A DNA stretch of 39,544 nt, from the NCBI GenBank assembly GCA_902615045.1, contig CACMNP010000008.1:1-39544 (forward strand), in the 5' to 3' direction. This document shows, one piece after another, positions 7,410-16,495 of the stretch. The DNA comes from an uncultured Pelagibacteraceae bacterium. Its GTDB lineage: Bacteria; Pseudomonadota; Alphaproteobacteria; Pelagibacterales; Pelagibacteraceae. Position 1 is the first letter of the stretch. Every line of letters begins with the position of its first letter. The translations under genes and the position numbers were made by a program. Below the pieces are notes generated by a model. It was given only the letters and a program-made list of their open reading frames with translations, was not told the origin of the DNA and ran no database searches.

Positions 7410-9785
7410 ATGTTAGCCAAATTTTATCAAAATATTGTTCTAAAAAAACCAAATTTAATTATAATTCTATTAATAATTTGCCTGTGTTTCTTTGGATATA
7501 ATTCTAAAGACTTTAGACTTGATGCGTCTTCAGAAACATTACTGATAGAGGGAGATCCAGATTTAAAATATCTAAATGAGATAAACGATAGATATGGAGC
7601 AAAAGAATTCTTAGTTCTTACTTATACGCCAAAAAAAAGTATGATAGATGAAAATTCTATTGAAAATCTAATACAACTAAAAAAACAAATTCAACAACTT
7701 AACTGGGTACATAATGTAATCACACTATTAGATATACCTTTATTGAGCAGCTCTGATGAGCCACTTATTGAAAGACTTCAAAACTACTCTACGCTTAGAA
7801 CAAAAGGTATTGATAAAGAGCGAGGATTTAATGAAATATTGAATAGTCCTGTTTTTCGAAATTTTGTTATTAGTGAAGATGGCAAAACTTCTGGGATTAT
7901 AGTTTATTTAAAATCTAAAAAAAAAATAATTGAATTTAAAAGTAAAAAGGAAGAAGACTTATATAAAGATAAATTAAAAAAACAAAATCATCAAAATATT
8001 TTAGAAATAAGAAAAGTAATAAAAGATTTTAGTTCTACTAGTAAAATTCATTTGGGAGGAATACCAATGATTGCTGATGACATGATGACTTTTATAAAAA
8101 ATGATATTATTGTTTTTGGACTAGGGGTATTTATCTTTATTATTGCTACTCTTTGGTATGTTTTTAGAAGATTAATATGGGTAATTGTTCCAATAAGTAG
8201 TTGTTTTTTTTCAGTGATAATAATGACAGGACTTTTGGGTCTATTAGGTTGGAAAGTTACAGTTATATCATCTAATTTTATAGCTTTAATGTTGATATTA
8301 ACAATGGCTATGAATATTCATATTAGCACAAGATATCTTCAACTATCAAAACAATTTCCAAAATTAAACAAATTTAAAATTATTTCTTTAACAACTAGCA
8401 AAATGTTTTGGCCTATTTTATATACAGCCTTAACAACTATATTTGCTTTCTTGTCTCTGGTGTTTAGTGAAATAAAACCAATAATAGATTTTGGATTTAT
8501 GATGACTTTTGGTCTAATGATTTCATTTCTTATTACTTTTAGTTTATTGCCAACATTAATTAATTTATTTAATTTTAATAAAGTTGCTTTAAAAGAGGAA
8601 AAAGGTAGCAACATTACTAATTTTTTCTGCAACGTTTCAATTTCCAAGCAAAATACTATCTTTGGAACAAGCTTAATAATTATATTTCTTAGTATATTAG
8701 GGATTTCTAAACTTGAAGTAGAAAATAGTTTCATAAATTATTTTGATAAAAAAACTGAAATTTATAAAGGGATGAAACTTATAGATGAAAAATTAGGTGG
8801 TACAACACCACTTGAAGTTATTTTAAAATTTCCAAAACAAGATGATGTTGAACAAAAATCTGAAGATGAAGAAGACGATTGGGGTGATGAAGATGAGAAT
8901 GATGAAAAATATTGGTTTACTAAGGATAAAATTGATAAGATAAAAAAGGTCCATAACTATTTAGACTCTTTGGAGCCAATTGGAAAAGTGCTTTCTTTTT
9001 CGTCAATTATTGATGTTGCCACTCAATTAAATAACAATAAAGAACTAGGCTCTCTTGAAATGGGAGTTTTATACACAAAAATACCAGATAATATAAAAAA
9101 AGAAATTGTAGATCCTTATATCTCCATAAAAGACTCGGAAGCTAGGATAAGTTTGAGAATAAAAGACTCTCTAGATAATTTAAGGAGAAATGATTTACTA
9201 ATTAAAATAAATTCTGATCTTAAAAATAAATTAGATTTAAAAAAGGATGAGTTTAAATTAGGCGGTGTATTAATTCTTTTCAACAATCTTTTACAAAGTT
9301 TATTCAAATCTCAAATTTTAACACTTGGATTTGTTATGCTTGGAATTTTTATAATGTTTATAATTCTATTTAAAAATTTAAAATTAGCTTTAATAGGTGT
9401 TGTTCCAAATTTTATAGCAGCTTTTTTTATATTAGGATTGATAGGATTGTTAGGAATTCCACTTGATATGATGACAATTACAATAGCTGCCATAACTATA
9501 GGTATAGCCGTAGATAATAGTATTCATTATATTTATAGATTTAAAGAGGAGTATGCAAAGTTAAGAAATTATAATAAAACATTAAAATTATGTCACTCAA
9601 CTGTCGGTAAAGCTATTTTAAATACTTCAATTACAATAGTTTTTGGATTTTCGATTTTAGTAATGTCAAATTTTATACCAACAATTTATTTTGGTGTATT
9701 CACTGGGATTGCCATGTTACTTGCAATGGTTTCAGTTTTAACACTTTTACCTTCTTTATTGCTTAAAATTAAACCATTCAATTAA
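7410..9785 (+). CDS. MMPL/RND-superfamily membrane transporter
   Basis: A 791-aa protein with the RND/MMPL plan: one membrane segment near the N-terminus (about 12-29), a large outside loop, a block of five membrane segments (about 230-400), a seventh near 415-435, a second large loop, and a final block of five. The duplicated layout and segments such as GIAVDNSIHYIYRF and the final LTLLPSLLL are typical of predicted exporters related to HpnN/MmpL, which move lipids or hydrophobic compounds. The second loop carries a run of acidic residues (EDEEDDWGDEDENDE, about bases 8863-8910). A TTG at 7407 directly precedes the ATG at 7410; I prefer ATG. It overlaps cvpA by 1 base. Substrate unknown. Confidence 0.82.
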   Translation: MLAKFYQNIVLKKPNLIIILLIICLCFFGYNSKDFRLDASSETLLIEGDPDLKYLNEINDRYGAKEFLVLTYTPKKSMIDENSIENLIQLKKQIQQLNWVHNVITLLDIPLLSSSDEPLIERLQNYSTLRTKGIDKERGFNEILNSPVFRNFVISEDGKTSGIIVYLKSKKKIIEFKSKKEEDLYKDKLKKQNHQNILEIRKVIKDFSSTSKIHLGGIPMIADDMMTFIKNDIIVFGLGVFIFIIATLWYVFRRLIWVIVPISSCFFSVIIMTGLLGLLGWKVTVISSNFIALMLILTMAMNIHISTRYLQLSKQFPKLNKFKIISLTTSKMFWPILYTALTTIFAFLSLVFSEIKPIIDFGFMMTFGLMISFLITFSLLPTLINLFNFNKVALKEEKGSNITNFFCNVSISKQNTIFGTSLIIIFLSILGISKLEVENSFINYFDKKTEIYKGMKLIDEKLGGTTPLEVILKFPKQDDVEQKSEDEEDDWGDEDENDEKYWFTKDKIDKIKKVHNYLDSLEPIGKVLSFSSIIDVATQLNNNKELGSLEMGVLYTKIPDNIKKEIVDPYISIKDSEARISLRIKDSLDNLRRNDLLIKINSDLKNKLDLKKDEFKLGGVLILFNNLLQSLFKSQILTLGFVMLGIFIMFIILFKNLKLALIGVVPNFIAAFFILGLIGLLGIPLDMMTITIAAITIGIAVDNSIHYIYRFKEEYAKLRNYNKTLKLCHSTVGKAILNTSITIVFGFSILVMSNFIPTIYFGVFTGIAMLLAMVSVLTLLPSLLLKIKPFN

Positions 9786-10330
9786 TGATTGAACCTATTC
9801 AGGATTTTTTAATACAAATAACATTATTTGATTATATTTTTTTTGTATTAACCATTTATTTTTTAATTCAAGGATCTAGAAAAGGTTTTGTTTTAAGTTT
9901 ATTGTCAGCTGCCAAATGGGTTTTGGCATATATTTTAACAATTTATTTATTTCCGAAAGTAAAACCGTATTTTGAAGGTATTTTAGATAGCGAATATGTT
10001 CTTGATATAATTGTTGGTGTAATATTGTTTATCTTAATAATATTTCTTATTCTTTTAGGAAATAAAGCAATAAGTAAAGTTGTAACCTACACTGGATTAG
10101 GTTCAGTCGATAAGGTTTTTGGCTTTTTCTTTGGAATCGCTAAGAGCTATATTCTAATTGTTTGTTTATTCACAGCTATTGACGTAGTCTACGATAGCAA
10201 AAAATGGCCGTTAAATTTAAAAGATTCGTTAACATTTCCTTTGGTTGAAAAAGGTAGTATCTATCTTATAAAGGTATTTCCAAATCAAAAACAATATGAA
10301 GACGCTAAAGAAAAAGTTCAAGATGTATAA
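9785..10330 (+). CDS. cvpA: CvpA family inner-membrane protein
   Basis: A 181-aa protein with four predicted membrane segments, including the first (DYIFFVLTIYFLIQGSRKGF) with the family G-S-x-K-G-F element, and a late FFGIAKSYILIV. CvpA is an inner-membrane protein named for colicin V production; its molecular role is not settled, and its gene is typically next to purF, as here. It starts at the TAATG junction with the MMPL gene (1-base overlap) and its end overlaps the preferred purF start by 8 bases. Confidence 0.88.
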   Translation: MIEPIQDFLIQITLFDYIFFVLTIYFLIQGSRKGFVLSLLSAAKWVLAYILTIYLFPKVKPYFEGILDSEYVLDIIVGVILFILIIFLILLGNKAISKVVTYTGLGSVDKVFGFFFGIAKSYILIVCLFTAIDVVYDSKKWPLNLKDSLTFPLVEKGSIYLIKVFPNQKQYEDAKEKVQDV

Positions 10331-11765
10331 CCCTAAATTAAAAGAGGAATGTGCTGTTTTTGGTATAAGTAATACACCAGAGGCATCGACCTTAACCGCT
10401 TTAGGACTTCATGCGTTACAGCATAGAGGACAAGAGGGTTGTGGAATTGTATCATTTGACGGGGAAAAATATCACTCTGAAAAAAGATTTGGTTTAGTTG
10501 GTGACAACTTTAATGATGAAAAAGTTTTAAAAAACTTACCAGGAAATTATGCAATAGGTCACAATAGATATTCTACAACTGGCGGAACTGCTTTAAGAAA
10601 TGTACAACCGTTCTTTGCTGATACTAATTCAGGTGGAATTGGAGTTGCGCATAATGGTAATCTTACAAATGCAATAACTCTTAGAAATAAAATGGTTGAA
10701 GAAGGGTCAATTTTTTACACAACATCAGATACAGAAACGATAGTAAAACTTATAGCCAAATCAAAAAGACCCAAGACAATTGATAAAGTTATTGATGCTT
10801 TATTTCAAATTCAAGGGGGATATGCATTAGTTATGATGACACAAAATACTCTTATTGGGGTAAGAGATCCTTATGGAATTAGACCTCTAGTTATTGGAAA
10901 ATTAAAAAACTCTTATGTTTTTGCGTCTGAGACCTGTGCTTTTGATATTATTGGTGCAAAGTTTGTTAGAGATGTTGAAAATGGTGAAATTGTTTATGTA
11001 GAAAATGATGAATTAAAAAGTATTAAGCCATTTCCTCAAAAAAAAGTGAGACCATGTGTATTTGAATATATTTATTTTTCAAGACCAGATAGTATTTTAA
11101 ATGGCAAAACAGCCTACGAATATCGTAAAAGATTTGGAGCTGAATTAGCAAAAGAGGATAATTTAGATGCTGATTTGGTTGTGCCAGTACCAGATTCTGG
11201 TAATGCAGCTGCATTGGGTTACGCTGAGGAAAAAAAAATAAATTTTGATTTAGGTTTAATAAGAAATCATTATGTTGGTCGTACTTTTATAGAGCCATCA
11301 CAACAGATTAGAAGTTTAGGAGTTAAATTAAAATTAAATGCAAATGTTTCAGTTATAAAAAATAAAAAAATAATTTTAGTTGATGATTCTCTTGTAAGAG
11401 GAACAACCTCATCAAAAATTGTAAAAATGTTATATGATAATGGTGCTAAAGAAATACATGTGAGAATAGCAAGTCCAGAAATAAAATATCCAGATTTTTA
11501 TGGAGTTGATACGCCTACTAAAAAAGAACTATTAGCAGCAAACAAATCAGTGGATGAAATAAAAGAATTTATAAAAGCAAAATCACTTAAATTTTTAACT
11601 TTAGATGGCTTATATCGAGGAATGGGTTTTGATAAGAGAAATGATGCTTATCCACAATTAACTGATCATCATTTTACTGGTGATTATCCAGTAAAAATAA
11701 TTGATGAACTTGGAGAGGATAAAGTTACACAATTATCATTGTTAAGTACAGGATCGAGTAATTGA
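10323..11765 (+). CDS. purF: Amidophosphoribosyltransferase PurF
   Basis: PurF makes 5-phosphoribosylamine from PRPP and glutamine, the first committed step of purine synthesis. I choose ATG 10323 over ATG 10296: it gives a 9-residue propeptide before the nucleophile Cys10 (EECAVFGI) and only 8 bases of overlap with cvpA. The Ntn glutaminase half shows HNRYSTTG (80-87) and HNGNLTN (110-116). The PRT half shows PVPDSGNAAALGY and the PRPP loop VDDSLVRGTTSSK (about 353-365). Near the C-terminus, DHHFTGDYP stands where cluster-bearing PurF proteins have a C-x-x-C-F motif, so a 4Fe-4S cluster is unlikely. It shares one base with the next gene. Confidence 0.96.
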   Translation: MYNPKLKEECAVFGISNTPEASTLTALGLHALQHRGQEGCGIVSFDGEKYHSEKRFGLVGDNFNDEKVLKNLPGNYAIGHNRYSTTGGTALRNVQPFFADTNSGGIGVAHNGNLTNAITLRNKMVEEGSIFYTTSDTETIVKLIAKSKRPKTIDKVIDALFQIQGGYALVMMTQNTLIGVRDPYGIRPLVIGKLKNSYVFASETCAFDIIGAKFVRDVENGEIVYVENDELKSIKPFPQKKVRPCVFEYIYFSRPDSILNGKTAYEYRKRFGAELAKEDNLDADLVVPVPDSGNAAALGYAEEKKINFDLGLIRNHYVGRTFIEPSQQIRSLGVKLKLNANVSVIKNKKIILVDDSLVRGTTSSKIVKMLYDNGAKEIHVRIASPEIKYPDFYGVDTPTKKELLAANKSVDEIKEFIKAKSLKFLTLDGLYRGMGFDKRNDAYPQLTDHHFTGDYPVKIIDELGEDKVTQLSLLSTGSSN

Positions 11766-12322
11766 TGAAAAAAGTAAATTTTACTGAAATGAAAAATGGT
11801 TCAAAAGAAGATTATGAATTATTAGAAAAGTATGAAAAAAATTTTGAACGTAAAACAGCAGATAGATTACTTAAGTATCTTGCAAGTCAAACTACAACTC
11901 TTGAGGGTTATCAAATAACTAGATTAGAACATTCTTTACAAGCAGCCACAAGAGCATACAAGAACGGAGAAAGTGAAGAGATGGTTGTAGCAACTTTACT
12001 TCATGACATAGGAGACGACTTGGCGCCTATGAACCATTCTCAATATGCAGCTTCGATAATCAGACCATATGTTTCTGAGAAAACATATTGGATAATCCTT
12101 CATCATGGACTTTTTCAAACTTATTATAGCGCTCATCATTTAGGCGGGGATAGAAACGCAAGGGATAAATTTAAGGAACACAAATATTATCAAGATACTG
12201 TTGATTTTTGTGAAAAATACGACCAATCTTCTTTTGATCCTAATTATAAATCGATGTCTTTAGAAGAATTTGAACCAATGGTTAAAAAAATATTTGATAG
12301 AAAACCTTTTTATCATCACTAA
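11765..12322 (+). CDS. HD-domain metalloprotein
   Basis: A 185-aa HD-superfamily protein. Metal-ligand candidates are His56 (RLEHSLQAATRA), His80-Asp81 in LLHDIGDD, His91, His113/114 and His124. Length and motif order resemble the group often annotated as predicted HD phosphohydrolase, and also the PhnZ/TmpB mixed-valence di-iron oxygenases that cleave organophosphonates. The sequence does not decide between hydrolase and oxygenase. The ATG overlaps the purF stop (TGATG); a TTG 3 bases earlier is possible but less likely. The next gene starts 15 bases on, so it is probably co-transcribed with cvpA-purF. Confidence 0.8.
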   Translation: MKKVNFTEMKNGSKEDYELLEKYEKNFERKTADRLLKYLASQTTTLEGYQITRLEHSLQAATRAYKNGESEEMVVATLLHDIGDDLAPMNHSQYAASIIRPYVSEKTYWIILHHGLFQTYYSAHHLGGDRNARDKFKEHKYYQDTVDFCEKYDQSSFDPNYKSMSLEEFEPMVKKIFDRKPFYHH

Positions 12323-12337
12323 TTTTTAAAAGAAAAC

Positions 12338-14287
12338 ATGACTAATAGACTAAAGGAAGAGAAAAGTCCTTATTTAAAGCAGCATAAAGATAATCCTGTA
12401 AATTGGTTAGCTTGGAATAAAGAAAGTTTAGAACAAGCAAAAAAAGAGAGAAAACCAATATTTCTTAGTGTTGGATATGCAAGTTGTCATTGGTGCCATG
12501 TGATGGCACATGAAAGTTTTGAAGATGATGAAACAGCTAAAATAATGAATGAGAAATTTATAAACATTAAAGTTGATAGAGAAGAAAGACCTGATTTAGA
12601 TTATGTTTTTCAAAGAAGTTTATCTATTTTAACAGGAACTCAAGGAGGCTGGCCTTTATCCATGTTTCTTGATGAAAATGGAGTTCCTTTCACTGGTGGA
12701 ACTTATTTTCCTCCAAAAGAAATGCATGGAAGACCAGATTTTCAAAAAGTTCTTAATAATGTTTCAGATGTATATAGTAAAAATAGACAAAAAATTCTTG
12801 ATCAAGCGCCCCAAATGCAGGAAATATTTGGTAAAATTAATCAAAGATCAGCAGTATTAAATCAACCATTAGAACCGTTTTTAGAAAAAATTATACAGCA
12901 CCTTGATAAAGATAATGGAAGTTTCAAAGGAGCTCCTAAGTTTCCCCAATTTTATTTATTTGATGCAATGTTTTATTTTTATTTAAAAACAGGAAATGAA
13001 GAATACTTTAAACCCGTTGAAACTTTACTTTACAATATTTCTTCAAAAGGAATGTATGATCATCTAGCTGGTGGTATAGCAAGATATACTGTCGATGAAA
13101 ATTGGATAGTTCCCCACTTTGAAAAAATGCTTTATGATAATATCCAATATATCGGATTATTAAATAAGTTCTTTCAAAAAACCAATAATCTTTATTATAA
13201 AGGAAAGTTAGAGCAAACCATAAATTTTATCAATTCAGAATTTAAAAATAAATTTGATCTTTATGGGTCAGCATATGATGCTGATAGTGATGGTGTTGAA
13301 GGAAAATATTACGTATGGAATTATTTAGAACTAAAAAATATTCTGGGCTCTAAATTTAATTTATTTACAAAAAAATATATTTTAACTGAAAATGGAAATT
13401 TTGAAGGTAATAATATTTTAACAGAAACTCATAATAAACTTTCCGATGATGAGATTAAAGAAATCTCAAACACAGAAAAAACGTTATTAGATCAAAGAAA
13501 CAAACGTACCAAACCATTATTTGATGATAAATCTCAAACTGATCAAAATTGTTTTTTGTTAGAAACTATCCTTTTTTCATCGTTAGTAACTGATAATGAA
13601 AATTTAAAACAAAATACTCTATCAAGTATAAATATATTGGAAAAATATTTATCAGACAAAATTTTCCATTGTTATCAAGAAACAGAGATTGATGCTTTTT
13701 TGGAAGATTACGTATATTATGCAAGTCTCTTGATAACTATTTATGAATTAGACGGTGAAGATATATACATCGAAAAAGCAAAAGATATATTAATAAAAAC
13801 CTGGGAATACTTCTTTGATAAAAAATCAGGATTAATGCAAAAAAATAAAATATTAGATAATGACCTTTTTGTTCAGCCAGTAGATCTAAATGATAATAAT
13901 ATACCCAATGGAAATAGCATATATTTGAACCTATGTAATAAATTATACATAATAAGTAGTGACAAAACATGGTTTGAAAAAATTGATATTTTAAAGAAAA
14001 GTTTCCACCAAGTTTTAAACTCAAACTTTGCACAAATGTTTAGTTTTGTTAAATCATTGGATATTTGTAATGAAAGTATATCTTTTACAATTCATGGAAA
14101 GCAAAATTTAGATCCTAATATAAAAAAGTATTTGCAAAAAAATTTTTTTACTAGAGCTACATTTAAATATCTAGATAATGAAGTAAAAGAGGCAAAAATT
14201 GTTATATGTAAAAATCAAACTTGCTCTAACAAATTAAGTAATATAAAGGAAATTGAAGATTATCTAAAAAGAAACAATATAAGCTAA
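12338..14287 (+). CDS. Thioredoxin-domain protein, YyaL/SPATA20 family
   Basis: A 649-aa protein of the YyaL (COG1331) family: an N-terminal thioredoxin-like domain with NPVNWLAW and the redox pair CHWC (Cys50, Cys53), then VDREERPDLD and GGWPLSMFLDENGVPFTGGT, followed by a long alpha-helical barrel region resembling six-hairpin glycosidases (GGIARYTVDENW, HFEKMLYDN, YDADSDGVEGKYYVW). Length is near family size (600-700). The biochemical role is unknown; members are widespread and are presumed redox-active. The gene overlaps gshA by 1 base (TAATG), placing it directly upstream of glutathione synthesis, which fits a thiol-related role but does not prove one. Confidence 0.9.
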   Translation: MTNRLKEEKSPYLKQHKDNPVNWLAWNKESLEQAKKERKPIFLSVGYASCHWCHVMAHESFEDDETAKIMNEKFINIKVDREERPDLDYVFQRSLSILTGTQGGWPLSMFLDENGVPFTGGTYFPPKEMHGRPDFQKVLNNVSDVYSKNRQKILDQAPQMQEIFGKINQRSAVLNQPLEPFLEKIIQHLDKDNGSFKGAPKFPQFYLFDAMFYFYLKTGNEEYFKPVETLLYNISSKGMYDHLAGGIARYTVDENWIVPHFEKMLYDNIQYIGLLNKFFQKTNNLYYKGKLEQTINFINSEFKNKFDLYGSAYDADSDGVEGKYYVWNYLELKNILGSKFNLFTKKYILTENGNFEGNNILTETHNKLSDDEIKEISNTEKTLLDQRNKRTKPLFDDKSQTDQNCFLLETILFSSLVTDNENLKQNTLSSINILEKYLSDKIFHCYQETEIDAFLEDYVYYASLLITIYELDGEDIYIEKAKDILIKTWEYFFDKKSGLMQKNKILDNDLFVQPVDLNDNNIPNGNSIYLNLCNKLYIISSDKTWFEKIDILKKSFHQVLNSNFAQMFSFVKSLDICNESISFTIHGKQNLDPNIKKYLQKNFFTRATFKYLDNEVKEAKIVICKNQTCSNKLSNIKEIEDYLKRNNIS

Positions 14288-15582
14288 TGATAGAAACAAA
14301 GGAACAAATAATAGAACATTTTAAGTCAGGCTCAAAGGATAAATCTAATTTGAAGATTGGAGTTGAGCATGAAAAATTTATTTTTGACAAAAAAACAAAT
14401 ACGAGAATTGATTATTCCAAAATCAAGAAAATGTTTGAAAATTTATATGAGTTTGGCTGGAAACCTATTTTTGAGGAAAAAAATCCAATAGCGTTAACTA
14501 AGAATGGTAAAAGTATTACTTTAGAGCCTGGTAATCAAATAGAGCTATCTGGAGCAAAATTAAATAATATTCACGAAGCTTGTGCTGAATCTCATGAATA
14601 TTTATTTGAATTAAATCAGGTAATTGAAAAATTAGATTTTAAAATAGTAAGCGCTGGATATGATCCTATATCTAAACTTGAGGATATACCCAATAATCCA
14701 AAAAAAAGGTATGAGGTTATGACCAAAGATATGCCTGTTGGAGGAAAACTAAGTTTGGATATGATGTATAAAACTGCAGGTACGCAATTAAATTTAGATT
14801 ATACCTCAGAAGAAGACTTTATAAAAAAATTTAAGTTGGCAAACAATTTAGTTCCAATATCTATCGGACTTTTTGCAAATTCCTCTATAGTTGAAAAAAG
14901 TAATAGTGGATACTTATCTTACAGATCTAAAGTTTGGCAAGAAACATCTAGAGGTGGATTGCCTGAGTTTTTTTTAAAAGATGTAAATTTTGAAAAATAT
15001 GCAGATTATATTATGAATTATCCAATCTTATTTTTACAAAGTGAAGGTAATTATATAACTGGAAAAAAATATTTATTTAAAAACTTTATGAATGGAGAAA
15101 TTAAAGAAATTGGAAATAAAATTCCTAATACTAATGATCTTGATACGCATTTAGGAACGATATTTACGGAGAACAGATTAAAACAATATATCGAATTAAG
15201 ATCAATGGATGCGTGCGGATGGGAGTGTTTATGCGCTGGTCCTTCCCTATTCACTGGATTACTTTATGGAAATCTGGAAGAAGCTTTAGATTTAATTAAA
15301 AATTGGGAAGCTAATGAAGTGCTTTCAGCTTATAAAAATGCCCCTAAAAATGGCTTAAAAACCAATTTGATGGGCAAAGATATTTCGTATTGGGCAGAGA
15401 GACTATTAGACATATCAAAATCAGGATTAAAAAAGAGAGACTTTTTAAATAGAAAAAAATTAAGTGAAGCAAAGTTTTTAGATCACTTAGAAAAAATCGT
15501 AAAAAATAAAAAAACAAATGCTGATAATATAATAAGTAAGTATTCAAATTCCGAAAATTTGAATGATTTATATGACCAATAA
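14287..15582 (+). CDS. gshA: Glutamate-cysteine ligase
   Basis: GshA joins glutamate and cysteine with ATP, the first step of glutathione synthesis. The 431-aa protein belongs to the GCS2-like/plant-alphaproteobacterial type rather than the long E. coli type: KIGVEHEKFIF (23-33), ITLEPGNQIELSGA, DMMYKTAGTQLNLDY, IGLFANSSIVEK, and YRSKVWQETSRGG are its hallmarks. It starts at the TAATG junction with the YyaL-family gene and its end overlaps gshB, giving a coupled gshA-gshB pair. Confidence 0.93.
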   Translation: MIETKEQIIEHFKSGSKDKSNLKIGVEHEKFIFDKKTNTRIDYSKIKKMFENLYEFGWKPIFEEKNPIALTKNGKSITLEPGNQIELSGAKLNNIHEACAESHEYLFELNQVIEKLDFKIVSAGYDPISKLEDIPNNPKKRYEVMTKDMPVGGKLSLDMMYKTAGTQLNLDYTSEEDFIKKFKLANNLVPISIGLFANSSIVEKSNSGYLSYRSKVWQETSRGGLPEFFLKDVNFEKYADYIMNYPILFLQSEGNYITGKKYLFKNFMNGEIKEIGNKIPNTNDLDTHLGTIFTENRLKQYIELRSMDACGWECLCAGPSLFTGLLYGNLEEALDLIKNWEANEVLSAYKNAPKNGLKTNLMGKDISYWAERLLDISKSGLKKRDFLNRKKLSEAKFLDHLEKIVKNKKTNADNIISKYSNSENLNDLYDQ

Positions 15583-16495
15583 AATTGTTGCTATACAAGG
15601 TGATAATTTAAAAAAAATAAATATCAAAACAGATACTACTATTTTTTTAGCTAATGAAGCTCAAAGCAAGGGTTATAAATTATTTTATTATTATCCAGAA
15701 AATTTATCGAATATAAGAGGAAAAACTGTAAGTGAAGGATATTTTATTAAAATTGATTATTCAAAAAAGAAATTTTATAAAATTATAAAAAAATCAAAAT
15801 TAGACTTATCCTTTGCAAAATATATTTTAATCAGACAGGATCCACCTTTTAACTTGGAATATATTTCTACAACATTAATGTTAGATAGAATCAAAGATAA
15901 AACAAAAATTATTAATGATCCTACTTCAGTAAGAAATATTTCAGAAAAATTTTATTCTTTAAATTTTAAAAATTATATGGCAGATACAATATTTACTAAA
16001 GATTTGATTGAAATTAAAAAATTTTTCAAAAAACATAAAAAAATAATAATTAAACCTATTCATAGCTATGGTGGCAATGATATAAATCTTATCTCAGGGA
16101 AGCTTAATTTACTTAAAATAAAACAAATATTGAAAAAACACGGTCACATTATGTGTCAAAAATTTTTAAATAAAATTAAGTTTGGAGATAAAAGAGTTTT
16201 TATTATAAATGGAAAGGTTTGTGGAGCCATATCTAGAGTTCCAAAATCAGGATCAATATTGAGCAATATGAGCAAAGGTGCAAAACCTAAAATCGCATTT
16301 TTAAGTAATAAAGAGCTAAAAGTTTCAAATATAATTGCAAAAAAAATTAAGAAAGACGGAATTTACTTTGCAGGAATAGACTTTATTGATGGAAAGTTAA
16401 ATGGAGATATAAATGTAACATCACCAACGGGTATAAAAACATACTTTGATTTATCTCAGATAAACTTGGCTAAAACTTTTTGGAAAGGTTTATAG
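15572..16495 (+). CDS. gshB: Glutathione synthetase
   Basis: GshB adds glycine to gamma-glutamylcysteine with ATP. The protein (307 aa from ATG 15572, or 310 from ATG 15563) is a prokaryotic-type ATP-grasp enzyme: IRQDPPFNLEYISTT, NDPTSVRNISEKFYSL, KPIHSYGGNDI, FGDKRVFIINGKVCGAISR, then FAGIDFIDGKLNGDINVTSP ending the metal site. Both candidate starts overlap gshA (by 11 or 20 bases). The N-terminus is more lysine-rich and diverged than in relatives, but the ATP-grasp core is intact. The permease gene begins directly after its stop. Confidence 0.92.
   Translation: MTNKIVAIQGDNLKKINIKTDTTIFLANEAQSKGYKLFYYYPENLSNIRGKTVSEGYFIKIDYSKKKFYKIIKKSKLDLSFAKYILIRQDPPFNLEYISTTLMLDRIKDKTKIINDPTSVRNISEKFYSLNFKNYMADTIFTKDLIEIKKFFKKHKKIIIKPIHSYGGNDINLISGKLNLLKIKQILKKHGHIMCQKFLNKIKFGDKRVFIINGKVCGAISRVPKSGSILSNMSKGAKPKIAFLSNKELKVSNIIAKKIKKDGIYFAGIDFIDGKLNGDINVTSPTGIKTYFDLSQINLAKTFWKGL

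Noticed and set aside
8339-8734. 131-codon antisense frame inside the MMPL gene
   Set aside because: It lies wholly within a well supported membrane-protein gene; its Ile/Leu/Lys-rich product is what the complement of such a gene gives, with no family likeness and no ribosome site.
10296-10322. Upstream ATG for purF
   Set aside because: It would add nine residues before the normal short propeptide and deepen the overlap with cvpA; ATG 10323 fits the enzyme better.
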